Source of the DNA: Hedera helix
Taxonomy: Eukaryota; Streptophyta; Magnoliopsida; Apiales; Araliaceae
NCBI GenBank assembly: GCA_947179155.2
Contig: OX359273.1
Coordinates: 42,877,023 to 42,941,022 of the forward strand
Direction of reading: 5' to 3'
Length of the DNA: 64,000 nt
Below the pieces are notes generated by a model. That model was given only the letters and a program-made list of their open reading frames with translations, ran no database searches and was not told where the DNA came from. The translations under genes were made by a program, and so were the position numbers. This document shows, piece after piece, positions 10,101 through 21,494 of the stretch (its first letter is position 1; each line of letters starts with the position of its first letter).

Positions 10101-12851
10101 ATTCCTGAAGTTGAAATGCAATGACATGATACAATTTCCTTGTGCAGGCTGACAAGATGAGAAAGGGAAAAGTTCAGAGGCAGGACATAACAGTTAGCGA
10201 GAGTGTCTATGGTGGAATTACAAGGACGGAGCTCTCACAAGCTCAAGAGAAGGAACTTCTGTTGACCCAGCAAGACATAAAGATGGAACAAACTAAGGAA
10301 AAGAAAAATTACCTGGAGTCTTACGTCTATGAGACGCGTAGTAAGGTAATGCTCGAAGTTAAGACATACTAACTTTACCATCCTCCATTGTGTTTGGAAA
10401 ATCTGGGTTTTAAAATCTATCTGCAGAAAACCTATTCGGAGATCAATTTTGTTTATCTGAGGTTTCTTTGAACACAATATAAACTTAAAATACCTGAAGC
10501 TTAACAAGCTTACCTCGTCGTTAGTTGAGGCTTGCTTAGAAACATGTACTTATGCATAAGGAAGAAGAAGTACACCCTCCTCTTTCACTCGGTATTATGT
10601 TTTTATTTTATTATTAGCTTTACATTCTCTCCTTTTAATATTACAGTTAGATTCGAAGGTGTACATATGTACATGTAAAAAGTCATATAATTTGATGTTG
10701 GCTTAACTGGTATTTACTACTTAGTTGTAATAAATATTCTTAGATTTTATTTTTGATTATAATCTGGAGTTGTACACTTCCATTTGATTTCCCCTCCCCC
10801 CGCGGTTAGTTTTGATTTAGATGATTTCTCAAAAGTTCCCCCCGCGGTTAATTTTGATTTAGATGATTTCTCAAAAGTTTGTATTCATATGTTCATGTGC
10901 AAATTTTCTCTGTTTTTTTTTTCTCCCTTTCCTGTTCCTCCTGGCATATCTTCTTATCTGTCTATATTCATACACACAAGGCTTCTGGTTGGAAAATGAT
11001 AGATAATTTACTAGTCTTTAATACTCTTTTTGTTTTTTTAAATTTATACCTTGAATATGAGAATATAAATTTTTTATGTAGCTTCTGAATACATACCGGA
11101 GCTTTGCCACGGAATCAGAGAGGGAGGGAATCTCTGTAAATTTACAACAGACAGAGGATTGGCTTTATGAGGATGGAGATGATGAATCTGAAGTTGTCTA
11201 TACGGAAAAACTAGAGGATCTTAAAAAGGTACGTGTGAACTATACTGGTTTCATTTGTCTCTTACCAGTGTGAATTTTATAGCCAATTTCCTTTAATTTC
11301 ACAAGCTGGTGGATCCAATTGAATATCGATATAAAGATGAAGAGGCTCGAGTGCAAGCAACGAGGAGTTTGTTAAATTGCATTGTAGAATATCGGATGGC
11401 TGTAGGGTCACTTCCCACCAGTCAGAGAGATGCGGTATGATTCTTCTTGTTTAAACTCCCTTTGTTCCCCAAAAAGAGCCATTTTAACTTTATAAAATCA
11501 ATTTGAAATCCTAAATTCCAAATTGATTTGAATTCTTTTGTTTTTTGATAATACAATTGTAATTATTGTAAGCTATATAAAGAGTAGTTCTAACCAAAAA
11601 AAATTTGTTTTCAAAACTTACATGAATCACATCTATTTTAATTTTAGGATTTCACAAATTGATTTTAAAAAGTCAAAATTAGACTCTTTTTCGTTCATTG
11701 ATGTTTATAATATGCTTTGGGGAATGCCCCTTGCCACTGTAATTGTTTTTGCTTTTTTGTATACAAGCAAATTTAGCATTTGGACAGAGGGCCTATTATA
11801 AGTTAGATACAACAACGACTATTATGTTCGTGGTTGAGTGATTCGTCAACTATTTGGACTTTTGCTATGTAGGTTGTCGTTGAATGTGACAAGGCAGAGC
11901 AGTGGTTACGAGAAAAAACCCAACAGCAGGAATCGGTTCCCAAGAATGTCGATCCAATTCTGTGGTCAAGTGAAATCAAGAAGAAAGCAGATACTCTTGA
12001 TGCGTATGTTCCTTACAACACCAACTTGTACACTAGGTTGAAACTCATATATTGTTAATCAAATGTCCAAATCTTCTATAATGGGGTCCTACCTCACAAA
12101 TATTAAGCAACAACAGGTTTCTAAGTGGTTGATGCGCTAGAATTTGTGCATGGTGACTAGGATTGAATTAGGTGTTCCTCTTCCTCTTCCTCTTCTGTGT
12201 GTCGTGCTTGAATTTGGGTTAGTATTAATGTCCAACTTAGCGTCGTGGACTGAAATAGTTTGTCTTCTGTGTGCTGCACTAGGATTTGTGGTAGTATTGA
12301 AGTCCTCCAACATGTTGATGATTGATTGAAGTAGTAACTTCACTAAGGTTTAGTAGTAGATATTGTGAAGCTTAAGTCGCACACTAGTGAATTTGTTTCT
12401 GAACTCTTTAATGAGAGAAACTATTGCAGTGCTAGTAGTCAATGATTTGCAGTGCAATAGTAGTCAATGGTTTGTGTTAGAGCATCTTACTAGTCCCATG
12501 GGTACAGTTCCCCCACCAGGCCGTGCACCATGCAAATCCAAACATAAGCTTGTGTGGGTAACTGGGTACCCCATGGACTTGGCAAGATTTGATCATGTGA
12601 ACTCCCCCTTATTATGGTGGAACACACTCTTAGGTATACAATGCTAAGGCATTGACGCATATTGCTGCAGTAATATTTATATTCATCTTTCCTTTCATTC
12701 TCTTTAAAAAAAATTCCTTTTTCCATCTGATGGAAATTCAAGCTTGTGTTTCAGGATGTGCAAGCATATTATGAAGTCCAAGGATTCAACCACAAGCCCG
12801 GAGGGCAAAATGGACCAGGGAAACAAACAGGATGATATGCCAGTAGATTGA
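3788..12851 (+). CDS. HSP70-16: Hsp110-subfamily heat shock 70 kDa protein, HSP70-16 type
   Basis: Coding exons join 3788-4948, 6720-6917, 9156-9251, 9345-9497, 10148-10345, 11082-11228, 11306-11434, 11873-12003 and 12755-12851, all with GT-AG borders and consistent phase, giving about 769 residues. The long first exon encodes the nucleotide-binding domain: IGLDIGNENC (4-13) in place of canonical DLGTT, IPSYF (141-145), VDIGHCDTQ (196-204) and VGSGSRIP (335-342). The later exons give the substrate-binding beta domain (VRVQLNLHGIVTIESA) and the long helical lid (TEDWLYEDGDDES). Members act as nucleotide-exchange factors and holdases for Hsp70 in the cytosol or nucleus. The length matches the HSP70-16 branch better than HSP70-14/15 (about 830). 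It ends in MPVD rather than a clear organelle or ER signal. A non-coding exon near 3373-3490 is likely. Introns hold several transposon remnants but no exon is damaged. Confidence 0.95.
5978..6225. mobile_element. Stowaway-like MITE in the HSP70-16 intron
   Basis: The left end (CTCCCTATGTCCTCATAAAG) is a Stowaway-type terminus preceded by TA. The reverse complement of the right end (CTCATAAAACTGGCTTAATG) matches it once the first bases are skipped, and the subterminal block TTTGACTTTTAAGGTCAAAT is mirrored as well. The right terminus has lost the CTCCCT bases, so the element is old. Its size of about 250 bp and AT-richness fit the family. Confidence 0.6.
7076..7106 (+). repeat. Uninterrupted run of 31 C
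   Basis: A homopolymer of 31 cytosines inside the HSP70-16 intron, preceded by CTATTCCTCCT. Nothing else in the window resembles it. Length is likely to vary between alleles or between sequencing methods. Confidence 0.95.
7300..7640. repeat. Dispersed repeat, copy A (retroelement fragment?)
   Basis: This stretch is alignable by eye with 26595-26910. Shared words in the same order include AACAAGTTGATT, ATAATTTA, CAATACTAA, TTTGGGAA and AGGTCAATAA followed by TATCTTGT. Both copies lie in introns of different genes, so this is a dispersed element. The family is not identified; solitary LTR sequence is possible. Confidence 0.45.
7945..8260 (+). mobile_element. LINE (L1-type) 3' coding remnant
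   Basis: On the plus strand the translation gives a broken frame with RDLWVLVISVPWVMPTSIMA, then LLDAWRGARVF and PHCL-stop-WVIWKERN. That order (C-E-Y-A-R-D-LW, a leucine- and tryptophan-rich spacer, then W-x-IWKERN) is the signature of the C-terminal zf-RVT region of plant L1-type LINE reverse transcriptases. At least two stop codons interrupt it, and neither a full reverse transcriptase nor a clean poly(A) tail is visible. It sits in the third intron counted from the first non-coding exon of the HSP70-16 gene. Confidence 0.6.
10796..10879 (+). repeat. 42-bp tandem duplication in an HSP70-16 intron
   Basis: Two adjacent 42-bp copies (10796-10837 and 10838-10879) begin with CCCCCCGCGGTTA and end with TCTCAAAAGTT. 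They differ at one base (GTTAG versus GTTAA). This is a recent local duplication. Confidence 0.9.
11456..11705. mobile_element. Stowaway-like MITE in an HSP70-16 intron
   Basis: The left arm starts CTCCCTTTGTTCCCCAAAAA. The reverse complement of the right arm (AACGAAAAAGAGTCTAATTT) aligns with it from AAAAAGAG onward and includes the shared block TAAAATCAATTTG. The arms are imperfect, so the copy is old. Confidence 0.55.
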
Positions 12852-14314
12852 TGTACATGCATTCAAATGTATGAGACCATGGGAACAAACAAGATACATT
12901 ACCTGATCAACTGCTGTGCGTTTATGTGGCTTTGATAGTGTTCACAAATTCTCAAGAGATGTTAATTTAACCATTCAAGTTGAAGTAGTACCCAAATCAT
13001 AGTCAATCAAGTTAAGAGCCATCTTTTTTGGACTTACTAATTATGGTCTCTCCTATCATTTGTAGCAATATCTTGTGAAGCGCCCGTTTGCAAAGTCTAT
13101 ACTTGAGTACCTTTAGACATAGATCCAGTTTTGGTTACGGTTACTTGGGATGTATTGTTAATATTATTTTTGTACTTACAAAATATTATTCAGCTTGATT
13201 TTATGGAGGATGGGACTTGCACTTAAGTTTATTATACCCAAAAAGCTCAGTTTCCATTATATCACATGCGTTCTTAACATGTACTCAAGTGATCCAATTT
13301 TTTCTGTAATAGATATTTCGGCTTGGTACCATTGATACAGCTGGTGTCTGGTTATGTTATTTGATCTATATTTTACAGTGCCCTCTTAATTGTAAACCTA
13401 AAAACCCATGTTTAACAATTTCGGGTTAATAGCATTGTTATTTGATCTATTTCAGAACGGCCCTCTTATTTATGGACCTAAATTCATCAATCCGTCTAGC
13501 GCATTGTGCGTGTGTGCTGTCTTATTCTGCGGAGACTCTGCGTTTGCTTTACGAAAGTTGAAAATATCTCGTTTTTATTATGGTCCTCGACAACAATCAG
13601 GGCTCACAAAAAAAGACTTTAGGAGTACTACTACAAGAATCTCAATATCCACAGCCAGATGACGAATAAATTTGTTGGGTGCGTGGGGGGTCCCTGTTCT
13701 TGATTAAAGATTGATGAGAATAATAATCTGGTTGGTGGTGGGTCCCCTGTTCTTGATTAAAGATTGTTTAATAGATGCTTTTCGAAGTTGGATCAGCGGT
13801 ATGCCCACCAACTGTTATAATTGTTTTGTGAGGGTCAGGATTGATGGCTTGGAACCCTTTATACGCGCATCATTTCTTGACTAATCAATTTCATCCCTTT
13901 GTGGTTCATCATTTCCCTCCCACTTATCCAAACGTTTCCTGGCCTTACCAACCTGAAAATTCAATAAATGCAGGACAAGTTAATTACTTAGTTGGATGTG
14001 TTAACCGTGCCAAAATGATACATATATATGTGTGTATTTGTATGTATGTATGTATGTATGTATGTATGTATGTATGTATTTCAGAACAACTTCTAAAAAC
14101 CAGTGCACAAATGAAGTACGCAAAGGACAATTACGTGGTATAGCATATATGCTGTATGCATGGACCAAATATAAGAGTACCGGACCAAATTTATGTCGGG
14201 AAGGTAGGATAGAGTAGTATATTATATACTGGACTATATATTAATCTCGAGGAATAATTCCAAACTACTTTACGTAGCATGCATGTGCATGCCCAACTAT
14301 CCTTCTACAGTTAT
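12852..14314. other. Convergent intergenic region (HSP70-16 and DTX 3' ends)
   Basis: The 3' UTRs of two convergent genes lie here. There is a 27-bp direct repeat (GGGTCCCTGTTCTTGATTAA and onward at about 13687 and again at about 13741) and a TATG microsatellite at about 14036-14079. ORFs in 13400-14220 are short and show no family resemblance. Confidence 0.6.
14036..14079 (+). repeat. TATG/GTAT microsatellite
   Basis: About ten copies of the tetranucleotide TATG in a row, with one variant repeat at the left edge. Confidence 0.9.
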
Positions 14315-17154
14315 TTAAAAATTTATGTTTATATATATATATATTGGAACAAAAGTAACCTCTTTATTCCAGTCTGTTCGGTACGTTGTCCAGAGTAAGA
14401 TGATGGTCTGCATCATCGTACCTCCAATCATACCAGACCATATTCCCTACAACCACAAACACACCATTAATTAGTTTTTTCCTCTTCTCTTTTTATTTGG
14501 ATACTGCAGTGTATAAATCACTAAATAAAAAGCAAAAAAAAAATTAAAATTATTTTTTCCCCCAAATTTAGGCCAGAATTCACCAGGAAATTAATAGAGC
14601 AAATACGTACCTTGGCACCAAGCTTGAACTTAAAGCCAAGAAGACAACCTAGTGGGATTCCTACCCCATAATAACATCCCACATTTACGTATGCCACGAA
14701 TGCTTGCCACCCGCACCCAACAGCCACACCTTCAATTTTCATTTTTCATCCAATTATTACTATTCACTCGATCCTTCTAGAAAAAAGAGTCCTACTTTCT
14801 ATATAATTTTCGATCGAGAATAGTATCGATCTTCTACCGGATCGATCAGTAATGCATTATAACTTGGTAAATGAAAAATGTTTATGTTCTCCACATCATT
14901 TTACTAGTTGAGTTTCATTGTGAAACAAAATTCGTTCAATCTTATTAATTAACCTTCCGGTGGAGCGCAAACAGTAAAAATTTGGGCATATTTATCAACT
15001 CCGTATAATTATGAAGTAAAATTTAAAGAAATGTATGTGACGTTGAAGTGAAGCCCTCACCAGACAAGACTGGTTGAACGCCATTGAGAATAAGGGTGAC
15101 AGCCAAGAGTGGGCAGAGGTCTGAGACCATTTCGGCTACAGCCTCACCACCGGTGAATGCATAACTAATAACGTGGCGCAGCGACAGCACAATCATAGCT
15201 TCCACCACGGCAATGCTAAATGACACCAAATTCACCACCAAAACTGAGAATGAGGCGGACTTGGGGTTCCCGGCTCCGAGCTCATTTCCAACCCTCACAC
15301 TGTTTTTAAATGTGTTGCATAGTTAATAAATTTAAACTAATATTGACAATACTACTAGCTATCTTGCATATGTACACTTAATATTTAGTTAGTTGCCACA
15401 AAAATCTGACCTAGCAGCTGCATTGAGCCCAACTGAAACCATGAACGTTAACCCATTTACCGACAAACTGCATGAGATATGAGAAACATAGTTTAAAAGT
15501 TGATCATATCTTATACAAAAGTTTTTTTTTTTTTACGTTAAAAAAAAAACTGAAACATTCTTACCAAACAGCAAGTGCATCAAGGGAAAGCTCAGGGTTC
15601 TCAAGCAACCCTGAGATCAACACTAATATCTGCATATACCATGTCTCCAAACATAACATAACAGCAGACCCAGCTGATAATTTCACGAACTCCCAAAGGC
15701 CATTAAACGCCTCCCACCTAAGCCCGGTCCACGTGGCCCTACATTTCTCACTCCTCAATATATACACCCACTGCCCCCCTACTATGATCCACCACGACAA
15801 GCTCAGCACCAGTGATGCACCTATCAATCCTAGCCCAATCCTGTACACCGCGACCCAGCTTAAGATCAGGTGCACCCCAAGCGTAGCCGCTGATATGTAC
15901 GCGCTTGGAGTCACAATACTCTGTGATTGTAAGAATTTCTGCATGGGGAAGTTGAGGGCGTAGGCGAAAATCTGTGGGATGAGTCCGTAGACGAATATTG
16001 CTGCTGATGATGCCACAGCCGCTGATTCGCCTAGTGCTAGTAAGATTTTCTTCGAGAAGACGTAGATTAGGGTGACTGGGAGGCCAGTCAAAGTGAGGAC
16101 GACCGTTGATCTTTGGAGGTAGACACCAAGCATTTCATACCTACGGGCCCCATAAGCTTGACCACACAGAGTTTCCACTGCACTTCCCATTCCAAGCTGA
16201 GCCAACCAGATAACTGATTAGCACTGATATATACTCCATTCATTCCACAATTTTATGTATCCATATATATATATTGGGTCGGTTACAAAATTAAAAATAC
16301 ATTTTTAATTGTAAAACTTTAAAAAGATATAATTTTTTTAACATGTAATTAGTTATATTCTACTGTCATGTCATTGTTATGAGAATATATATGTTAATAA
16401 AGTTTTTCTTAAAAGTTCATTGTTTTGAAATTGCATCTTTAATTAGTTATATTCTAGAGAGACCGAGTACTACTATCATGTCTTGTTTACTGCTTAATAT
16501 AGTCTATGTTTAGTAGTGATCACATAATAATTAATGAAATTTTGATGTTAATTTGGGGTGATTGTGTCATTTAATACTATTATTAGAAGAAACAAGACTT
16601 TGCTTTTCAGAATAAAAACATTGGCAAATGAGACACAAATGGCAAATGAGACACCTTTTGTGGGATGAAAATAATTTTCAAAATAGTTAATTATTCAAAT
16701 GAATTAGGTAAAAAAAAAATTAAAAAAAACCTAGTAGGACTCTAATTTTGGGACAGAGGAGTGAGCATAAAATGAAGTATGCAAATGAGATACGCTATTA
16801 TATGAGGGAGAGAGAGGGAGGTACCATGAGGCCATAGGCAAATAACTGGATGCCTTGGTTTCCAAGAGAGGCAGCGGCCAACTCAAGGTTACCGAGGTGA
16901 CCGGCAAAGATCCTAGTGGACAGAGACATGGCGTAATTAATCAAGTACACCAACACTGCCGGTGCAGCCAGCTGGTATAAAAGCTTTAGCTCTATCCATG
17001 TGGCGGCACGGTAGCGCTTGAAGTAAGGTAATTGTGTATCTGACAGCACCTTCTCTAGTTCATACACGGTGGAAGGTGGTGGTGCTGCCGGAGTTTGTGC
17101 GGTGGATTGTAAGATGGGTTTATGGAGTTGATGATCATGATCAGCAGAATCCAT
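14315..17154 (-). CDS. MATE-family efflux transporter of the DTX36-DTX40 group
   Basis: Minus-strand exons are 16825-17154, 15565-16196, 15411-15467, 15061-15299, 14611-14729 and 14315-14446, all with GT-AG borders and matching phase, giving about 502 residues. The hydrophilic N terminus holds YELEKVLSDT (31-40) as in the DTX36-40 group. The MATE core follows: KLLYQLAAPAVLVYLINY, ASLGNQGIQLFAYGLM, GMGSAVETLCGQAYGA (112-127), VYLQRSTVVL, GLIPQIFAYALNFPMQKFLQ, NELGAGNPKSASFSV and GVAVGCGWQAFVAYVNVGCY. About 12 membrane helices are expected. Members export flavonoids, alkaloids or organic acids with proton or sodium exchange, but the substrate here cannot be read. The C terminus is odd: after TDWNKEV it runs through an AT repeat and ends in about ten unusual residues. 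A GT follows GAG at that point, so an extra 3' exon cannot be excluded. TATA box at 17210-17217. Confidence 0.93.
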
Positions 17155-17209
17155 TTTTTATCTCTACTTTCAATATTCCTCCTATTGAGAATCTTGAGGA
17201 TTAATACTC

Positions 17210-17217
17210 CTATATAG
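17210..17217 (-). promoter_or_regulatory. TATA box of the DTX/MATE gene
   Basis: CTATATAG on the minus strand, about 55 bases before the start codon at 17154, placing the transcription start near 17185 and leaving a short leader. A long TA microsatellite begins only about 20 bases further upstream. Confidence 0.55.
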
Positions 17218-17234
17218 GGGAGGGCCGTGATGGA

Positions 17235-17236
<2 letters not shown>

Positions 17237-17297
<61 letters not shown>
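17237..17297. repeat. TA dinucleotide microsatellite upstream of the DTX gene
   Basis: About 30 uninterrupted TA units. Being so close to the DTX TATA box, length changes could alter promoter spacing; that is inference. Confidence 0.95.
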
Positions 17298-17303
<6 letters not shown>

Positions 17304-17756
17304 CGTGTATAGGACAATTAAAATGTACTGCCCTAAAATTTTTGTTTGAGGTTTTTGTCACTAAATAAGTTCACCTTGTGACATAATTAGTTGTCGATAG
17401 TGGTAAATTTTGTGTACGTGATTTACTTTTATGACTTTTTTGTTTTATTGTATGTGGATGCTTTAAGCTTTATTCATAGACGTGAATGTCACATTGAAAC
17501 TATGAAGAAACATTTACACTCTGTTGTTTTTGAATTTTGAACAAAAAAAAAATAAATAGAAAATTTAAATTAGAATAGAATAAAAAATTAAAAAAAAATT
17601 GGTATTGTTTTTGAGTTTTTAATAGAAAAAAATAGATTTTTTTTTTATTGTATTTGTGAGTTCTAATGAAAAAAAGAAAAAAAATTACTTTTACAAATCT
17701 ATATTTTTACTCTTTTGCTGATTATTTATTTTGAACTACCTGGAATTCTTTACTTA

Positions 17757-18870
17757 GATACGTGCCCAAACTTCCCAAGTTTGCAACTGAAGGAACCAGC
17801 AGTGCAAAGAAAGATTATGAGGCTTCTGATATATCAAATTTGGCAGAAGGAGAAATGTCTAAGAGTGAAACCCTCATGGAAGAGCAAGTAACAAATCAAT
17901 TAATATTCTGATACTGTTGCAACTAAAGAGACTTCCAGGGAAGAAAACCTAAGCTCAGATTCTCTGTTCTCATTCCTTATCACCAGACACAGAGAATATA
18001 CATACATATGTGTATATGTATAAATAATATACATATACACATGTGTATGTATATCCTCTAAGGGAATGAGAACAGAGGATTTCACATCAGAAAACCTGAG
18101 TGGGCTTGAAGAAGATGGATCGAAAGGCTCACATGCAGTATGATGAGAAAGGGAGCATAATGACGGTCAAATTGTGAATATATATACAGGAGGCAAATGA
18201 ATGCTACGTACGGTCAAAGCACAGGGGGAATGATTCATAAACTTGATACGACAGAAGACTCAAAGATGGGTACAGGAAAATTACCGGAGACTTGCGACAT
18301 ATATAGAGGTAAACGTACAGGGACATCACTTAAGTACCACTATAGAATCTTCTGAAGAGAGTTTAAGAGAATCAAACAACCAGTCCGTAGTCTACAAGGA
18401 ATCAGAGTTATCTTTCATTTCAGAAGTTGAAAAGATGAATCCCTGAAGCAATAAATTAAAGCCGACAAAAAAGATAGAGAGAGGAGTACGTGTTGAAATA
18501 TACTGAAGATGTTTGCATCTCAACACAATCACTCTCTACAGTTAAACTGAACGAAGAAGCAATAGAACACGGTCAAATCTGATTTTTACTGAAGATAAAG
18601 CTAAAAATAAGCCTGAGATATGCCGAGATGAAATGGAGTCGCAAACTACAGCCAAAATAAGGAAAAATGAAGCTGGAAAGTAAGACGAAAGCAATGAATC
18701 AACAAAAGCTTCAACAAGGGAATACAAAGATGACGCAAGACTTGCTGCATTATATTTGTGGATATATGAAAATAACAATACGACTGAAGAGCACAGCAAG
18801 TACTAAAACATCAAAGCAGAACCTCGAAAGATTCTTGGACGCAGCTTCTTAGGAGATATAGAAATCAACA
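17757..18870 (+). pseudogene. Decayed purine-rich coding-like segment, unidentified
   Basis: About 1.1 kb of A/G-rich sequence that differs sharply from the AT-rich DNA around it. After a plausible acceptor (TTACTTAG) it reads YVPKLPKFATEGTSSAKK and onward for 50 codons to a TGA. Later pieces in shifting frames also look like Glu/Lys/Ser-rich protein (for instance EENLSSDSLFSF, and 18243-18446 with IESSEESLRESNNQS). Frequent stops and frameshifts mean it cannot code for one protein. I could not name a family. It may be the remains of a long, acidic, low-complexity protein gene. Confidence 0.35.
17960..18085. repeat. Long imperfect hairpin
   Basis: The left arm CTCTGTTCTCATTCC at about 17960 is mirrored by GGAATGAGAACAGAG at about 18063, and the inner arms (ATATACATACATATGTGTAT against ATACACATGTGTATGTATAT) pair over about 30 more bases around a small AATA-rich loop. 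The total stem is near 50 bases with one asymmetric bulge. It could be a foldback transposon or a small-RNA precursor. Confidence 0.6.
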
Positions 18871-19550
18871 ATATCTCCATCAGGTAAGTAAGTCTTAAGG
18901 GGCACGGATTCAAAAGTAAAAACCAAGTTTAAGTTTTATCTTGAAGAAGCATGAGTTTCTTTTGAAACACGGAAACAACAAGATGCTAAAGAAAAAATAT
19001 AAATTGGGGACATAATTTATAATTAAAAAATTATTATATTATAAATTAAAGATAATATAAAAATTATAAAAATATATTACTTATCTCACGCCGTATTAAT
19101 TAATATATATATATATATAAAAGCTAAACGTGATCCAAATAAAATTTGGTCACGGAAAAAAAATAGTAGGGCATAGGCCTGGATATGCGTTTCGTATGTA
19201 TTTTTAGGACTAATAAGCTTGAACCCAGACTTAGGAGGATGTTTTCATTTGATGCCAATTACTGTTATTTTAAATAAATATAAAAAAAATAAAAAAGAAA
19301 GAGAGAGAGAGAGGGAGGGAGGAGGCCCTAGCCAAACAAAAAAACAACGAGAAAAACATGTTTGGGGAAAAGTCAGGTGTTTGGTGTGAAAGCACATAAA
19401 TGGGCCCGGTTTAACCCAGCCTGATCCATATAGTAGTACTTTACTCACTGTTGGGAATTAATTGATTTGATGATATACTTTATCTTTATGTAAACAATCC
19501 ATTAATTGGGGATAAAGTATCATCTATTCATGAAGGGATAATACTACATA

Positions 19551-19668
19551 TATTATAATTTAATATTATATAAATTTTAATTATTAAAATATAAAATTTA
19601 ATACAAATTTTTATATTAATTTTTATATTTTAATAATTAAAATTTATATATTATCTAATTCTAATATA
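19551..19668. mobile_element. AT-rich foldback element
   Basis: Two arms of about 50 bases pair almost throughout. The shared block AAATTTTAATTATTAAAATA appears on the left arm and as its reverse complement on the right, around a short CAAATTTTTA loop. This is typical of a hairpin MITE. No target duplication could be fixed because the flanks are also AT-rich. Confidence 0.55.
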
Positions 19669-19858
19669 CTTATATTTATTTTTTATGAAATGATGTGAAA
19701 TAAATAATTTAATTTAATTCAACATCACCAAGAATTTGGTCACTTCAATGGCGGACTACTTTTCTAAATCTGATCCTAAATCTGACAACGATCAGACATA
19801 ATAAATTAGCATATATTGGGCACAAACGTTTTAGTCATATTAAGATCAGATCAATCTA

Positions 19859-20040
19859 CTCCCTGCTTGCTTAAAAAAACTAGAGATATAATTTTTTATT
19901 CATTTTAAAATTAAAAATATATTTTAATTTTTAAAACAACATAATTACGTACAACTTTTAATATCACCAACTATTTTAGACATATTTTTTAAGACAATTT
20001 TTTTTATTACTTGAGCCATTATTTTGAGGACAGAGAATAG
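19859..20040. mobile_element. Stowaway-like MITE
   Basis: Begins CTCCCTGCTTGCTTAAAAA after TA, and ends TTTTGAGGACAGAGAATAG before TA. The ends are inverted but diverged. About 182 bp, AT-rich, no coding capacity. Confidence 0.5.
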
Positions 20041-20093
20041 TAAAAAGAAGAGAGAAAATCTTATAATAAGAGTAGAGTCAAATATTTTTATTA

Positions 20094-20336
20094 CTCCCTC
20101 ATAAAAGTTCTTTATTAATTTTTATAATTAAATTGATCATTTTTTAAATTAATAAAATTTATTATTCTTTCGAATATATATAAAAACCTATAAATATTAT
20201 AAACTATATATAATTTAATATTAATCTCAATATTTATCTTTTTAAAAATCTAAATATATATATTTAATTATTAATTTTAAAAACGATCAATTTGATCATA
20301 AAAGTCGGTGAATGACTTTTATGCTCAGACAGATAA
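20094..20336. mobile_element. Stowaway-like MITE
   Basis: Starts CTCCCTCATAAAAGTTC after TA. The right end reads back as a related terminus with CATAAAAGTC, and the subterminal block AAATTGATCATTTTT is mirrored as AAAAACGATCAATTT. A TA follows the right end. About 243 bp. Confidence 0.55.
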
Positions 20337-21085
20337 TACTGTTCTACCTTAATGCGTGTCTATAAATGTCGCGCTGGAGGTGTACATTGATACACTCAAA
20401 ATCTTATTACACAACCTGGAAAGAATGGATTTAATATGGTAAAGATTTCAAATTTGAATTCACCTGAGACAGATTTTTCTCTCAAGTTCATAACTCTCCC
20501 TGGTTTATACTCTATATACCACTACTACTCAGCTGAACATGGATTGATCCTGCCTTCATTGATGTAACTAACTCTGACTTTCCGAGAGCTCAGACAGTTT
20601 ATGTTCATCAGGTGCAAAGGAACAGCTTCTTCATAAGAAAAAGAGCAAGAACAAATCAGGTTGGAATTTATAGAAATTTTATGAGAGCCACCGACGCTGC
20701 AAAGAGTGGAAAAAATATTACATCTTTGTTGTGAAGACCTACAGAAGAACAGATGTAAAGCCAATGAGATGAGATTTAATGAGAATTACAAGTGTCTTTT
20801 TAATCCACATATTCAAGATCAAAATGGTATAGTGCAAACAAATATGTACTCGGAAATAATTGCTCTCTTATGCTAACAGAATTTATTTTTTCTTAAAATT
20901 AGGTTTTCACTTTAATTTTAAGAGAAAATATATTCTAAAAATACCCACCTATACCCAGTCCTCTACTGCCTCGATTTGGTTGCGCAACTAAGCCCTCACC
21001 TAGGCGAACTAGTTCTCTTATAGCACAAATTTAGAATCTTTACATCTACCATATGCTTTATATAGAATATTCAATATATATAATA

Positions 21086-21341
21086 CTCCCTATTTCTCTC
21101 AAAAATTAGCTTAGTTTAACTTTTTCAATCAAATCGACCATTTTTATGATCAAACTTTATAATATTTTCTTATAAATATATGTAAAAAACTATAAGAATA
21201 ACAAATTATATCAAATTTACTACTACCTCTAGTTTTTATGAGTTTAAAAATATAAATAGTTATGCTTAATTTTTAATTATAAAATTGGTTAATTTGACCA
21301 AAAAAAATTAAATGAAACTAGTTTTTCAGGGACAGGGGTAG
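21086..21341. mobile_element. Stowaway-like MITE with TA target duplication
   Basis: CTCCCTATTTCTCTCAAAAA at the left and TTTTTCAGGGACAGGGGTAG at the right are inverted, flanked by TA on both sides, with mirrored subterminal blocks (AATCAAATCGACCA / TGGTTAATTTGACC). About 256 bp with no ORF. This is the best-preserved CTCCCT-type MITE of the window. Confidence 0.7.
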
Positions 21342-21350
21342 TAGAAAGAA

Positions 21351-21494
21351 CCCTAGCAGTTGGTACAGTGGTTCATGACGCACCGAGATAAGCCATAGAC
21401 CCAGACATTTTGGGATCGAATCCCACTTGCAACAATTATTATTAGTCTGACTGCGGTTGGGAAACTCCAAATTATCAAAAAAAAAAGAAAAAAA
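21351..21494 (+). mobile_element. tRNA-derived SINE
   Basis: An A-box-like sequence (AGTTGGTACAGTGG) at about 21358 and a B-box-like sequence (GGGATCGAATCCCA) at 21412-21425 are spaced like a pol III internal promoter. A tRNA-unrelated part and an A-rich tail at about 21476-21494 follow. The cloverleaf is not intact, so it is not a functional tRNA gene. It abuts the right end of the Stowaway-like MITE, suggesting insertion at or beside that element. No clear target duplication was found. Confidence 0.6.

Noticed and set aside
15472..15963. 163-codon plus-strand ORF
   Set aside because: It lies antisense over exon 2 of the DTX gene and mirrors its codon pattern.
21351..21425. Possible tRNA gene from the A- and B-box-like motifs
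   Set aside because: The acceptor and anticodon stems do not pair and an A-rich tail follows, so a SINE explains it better.
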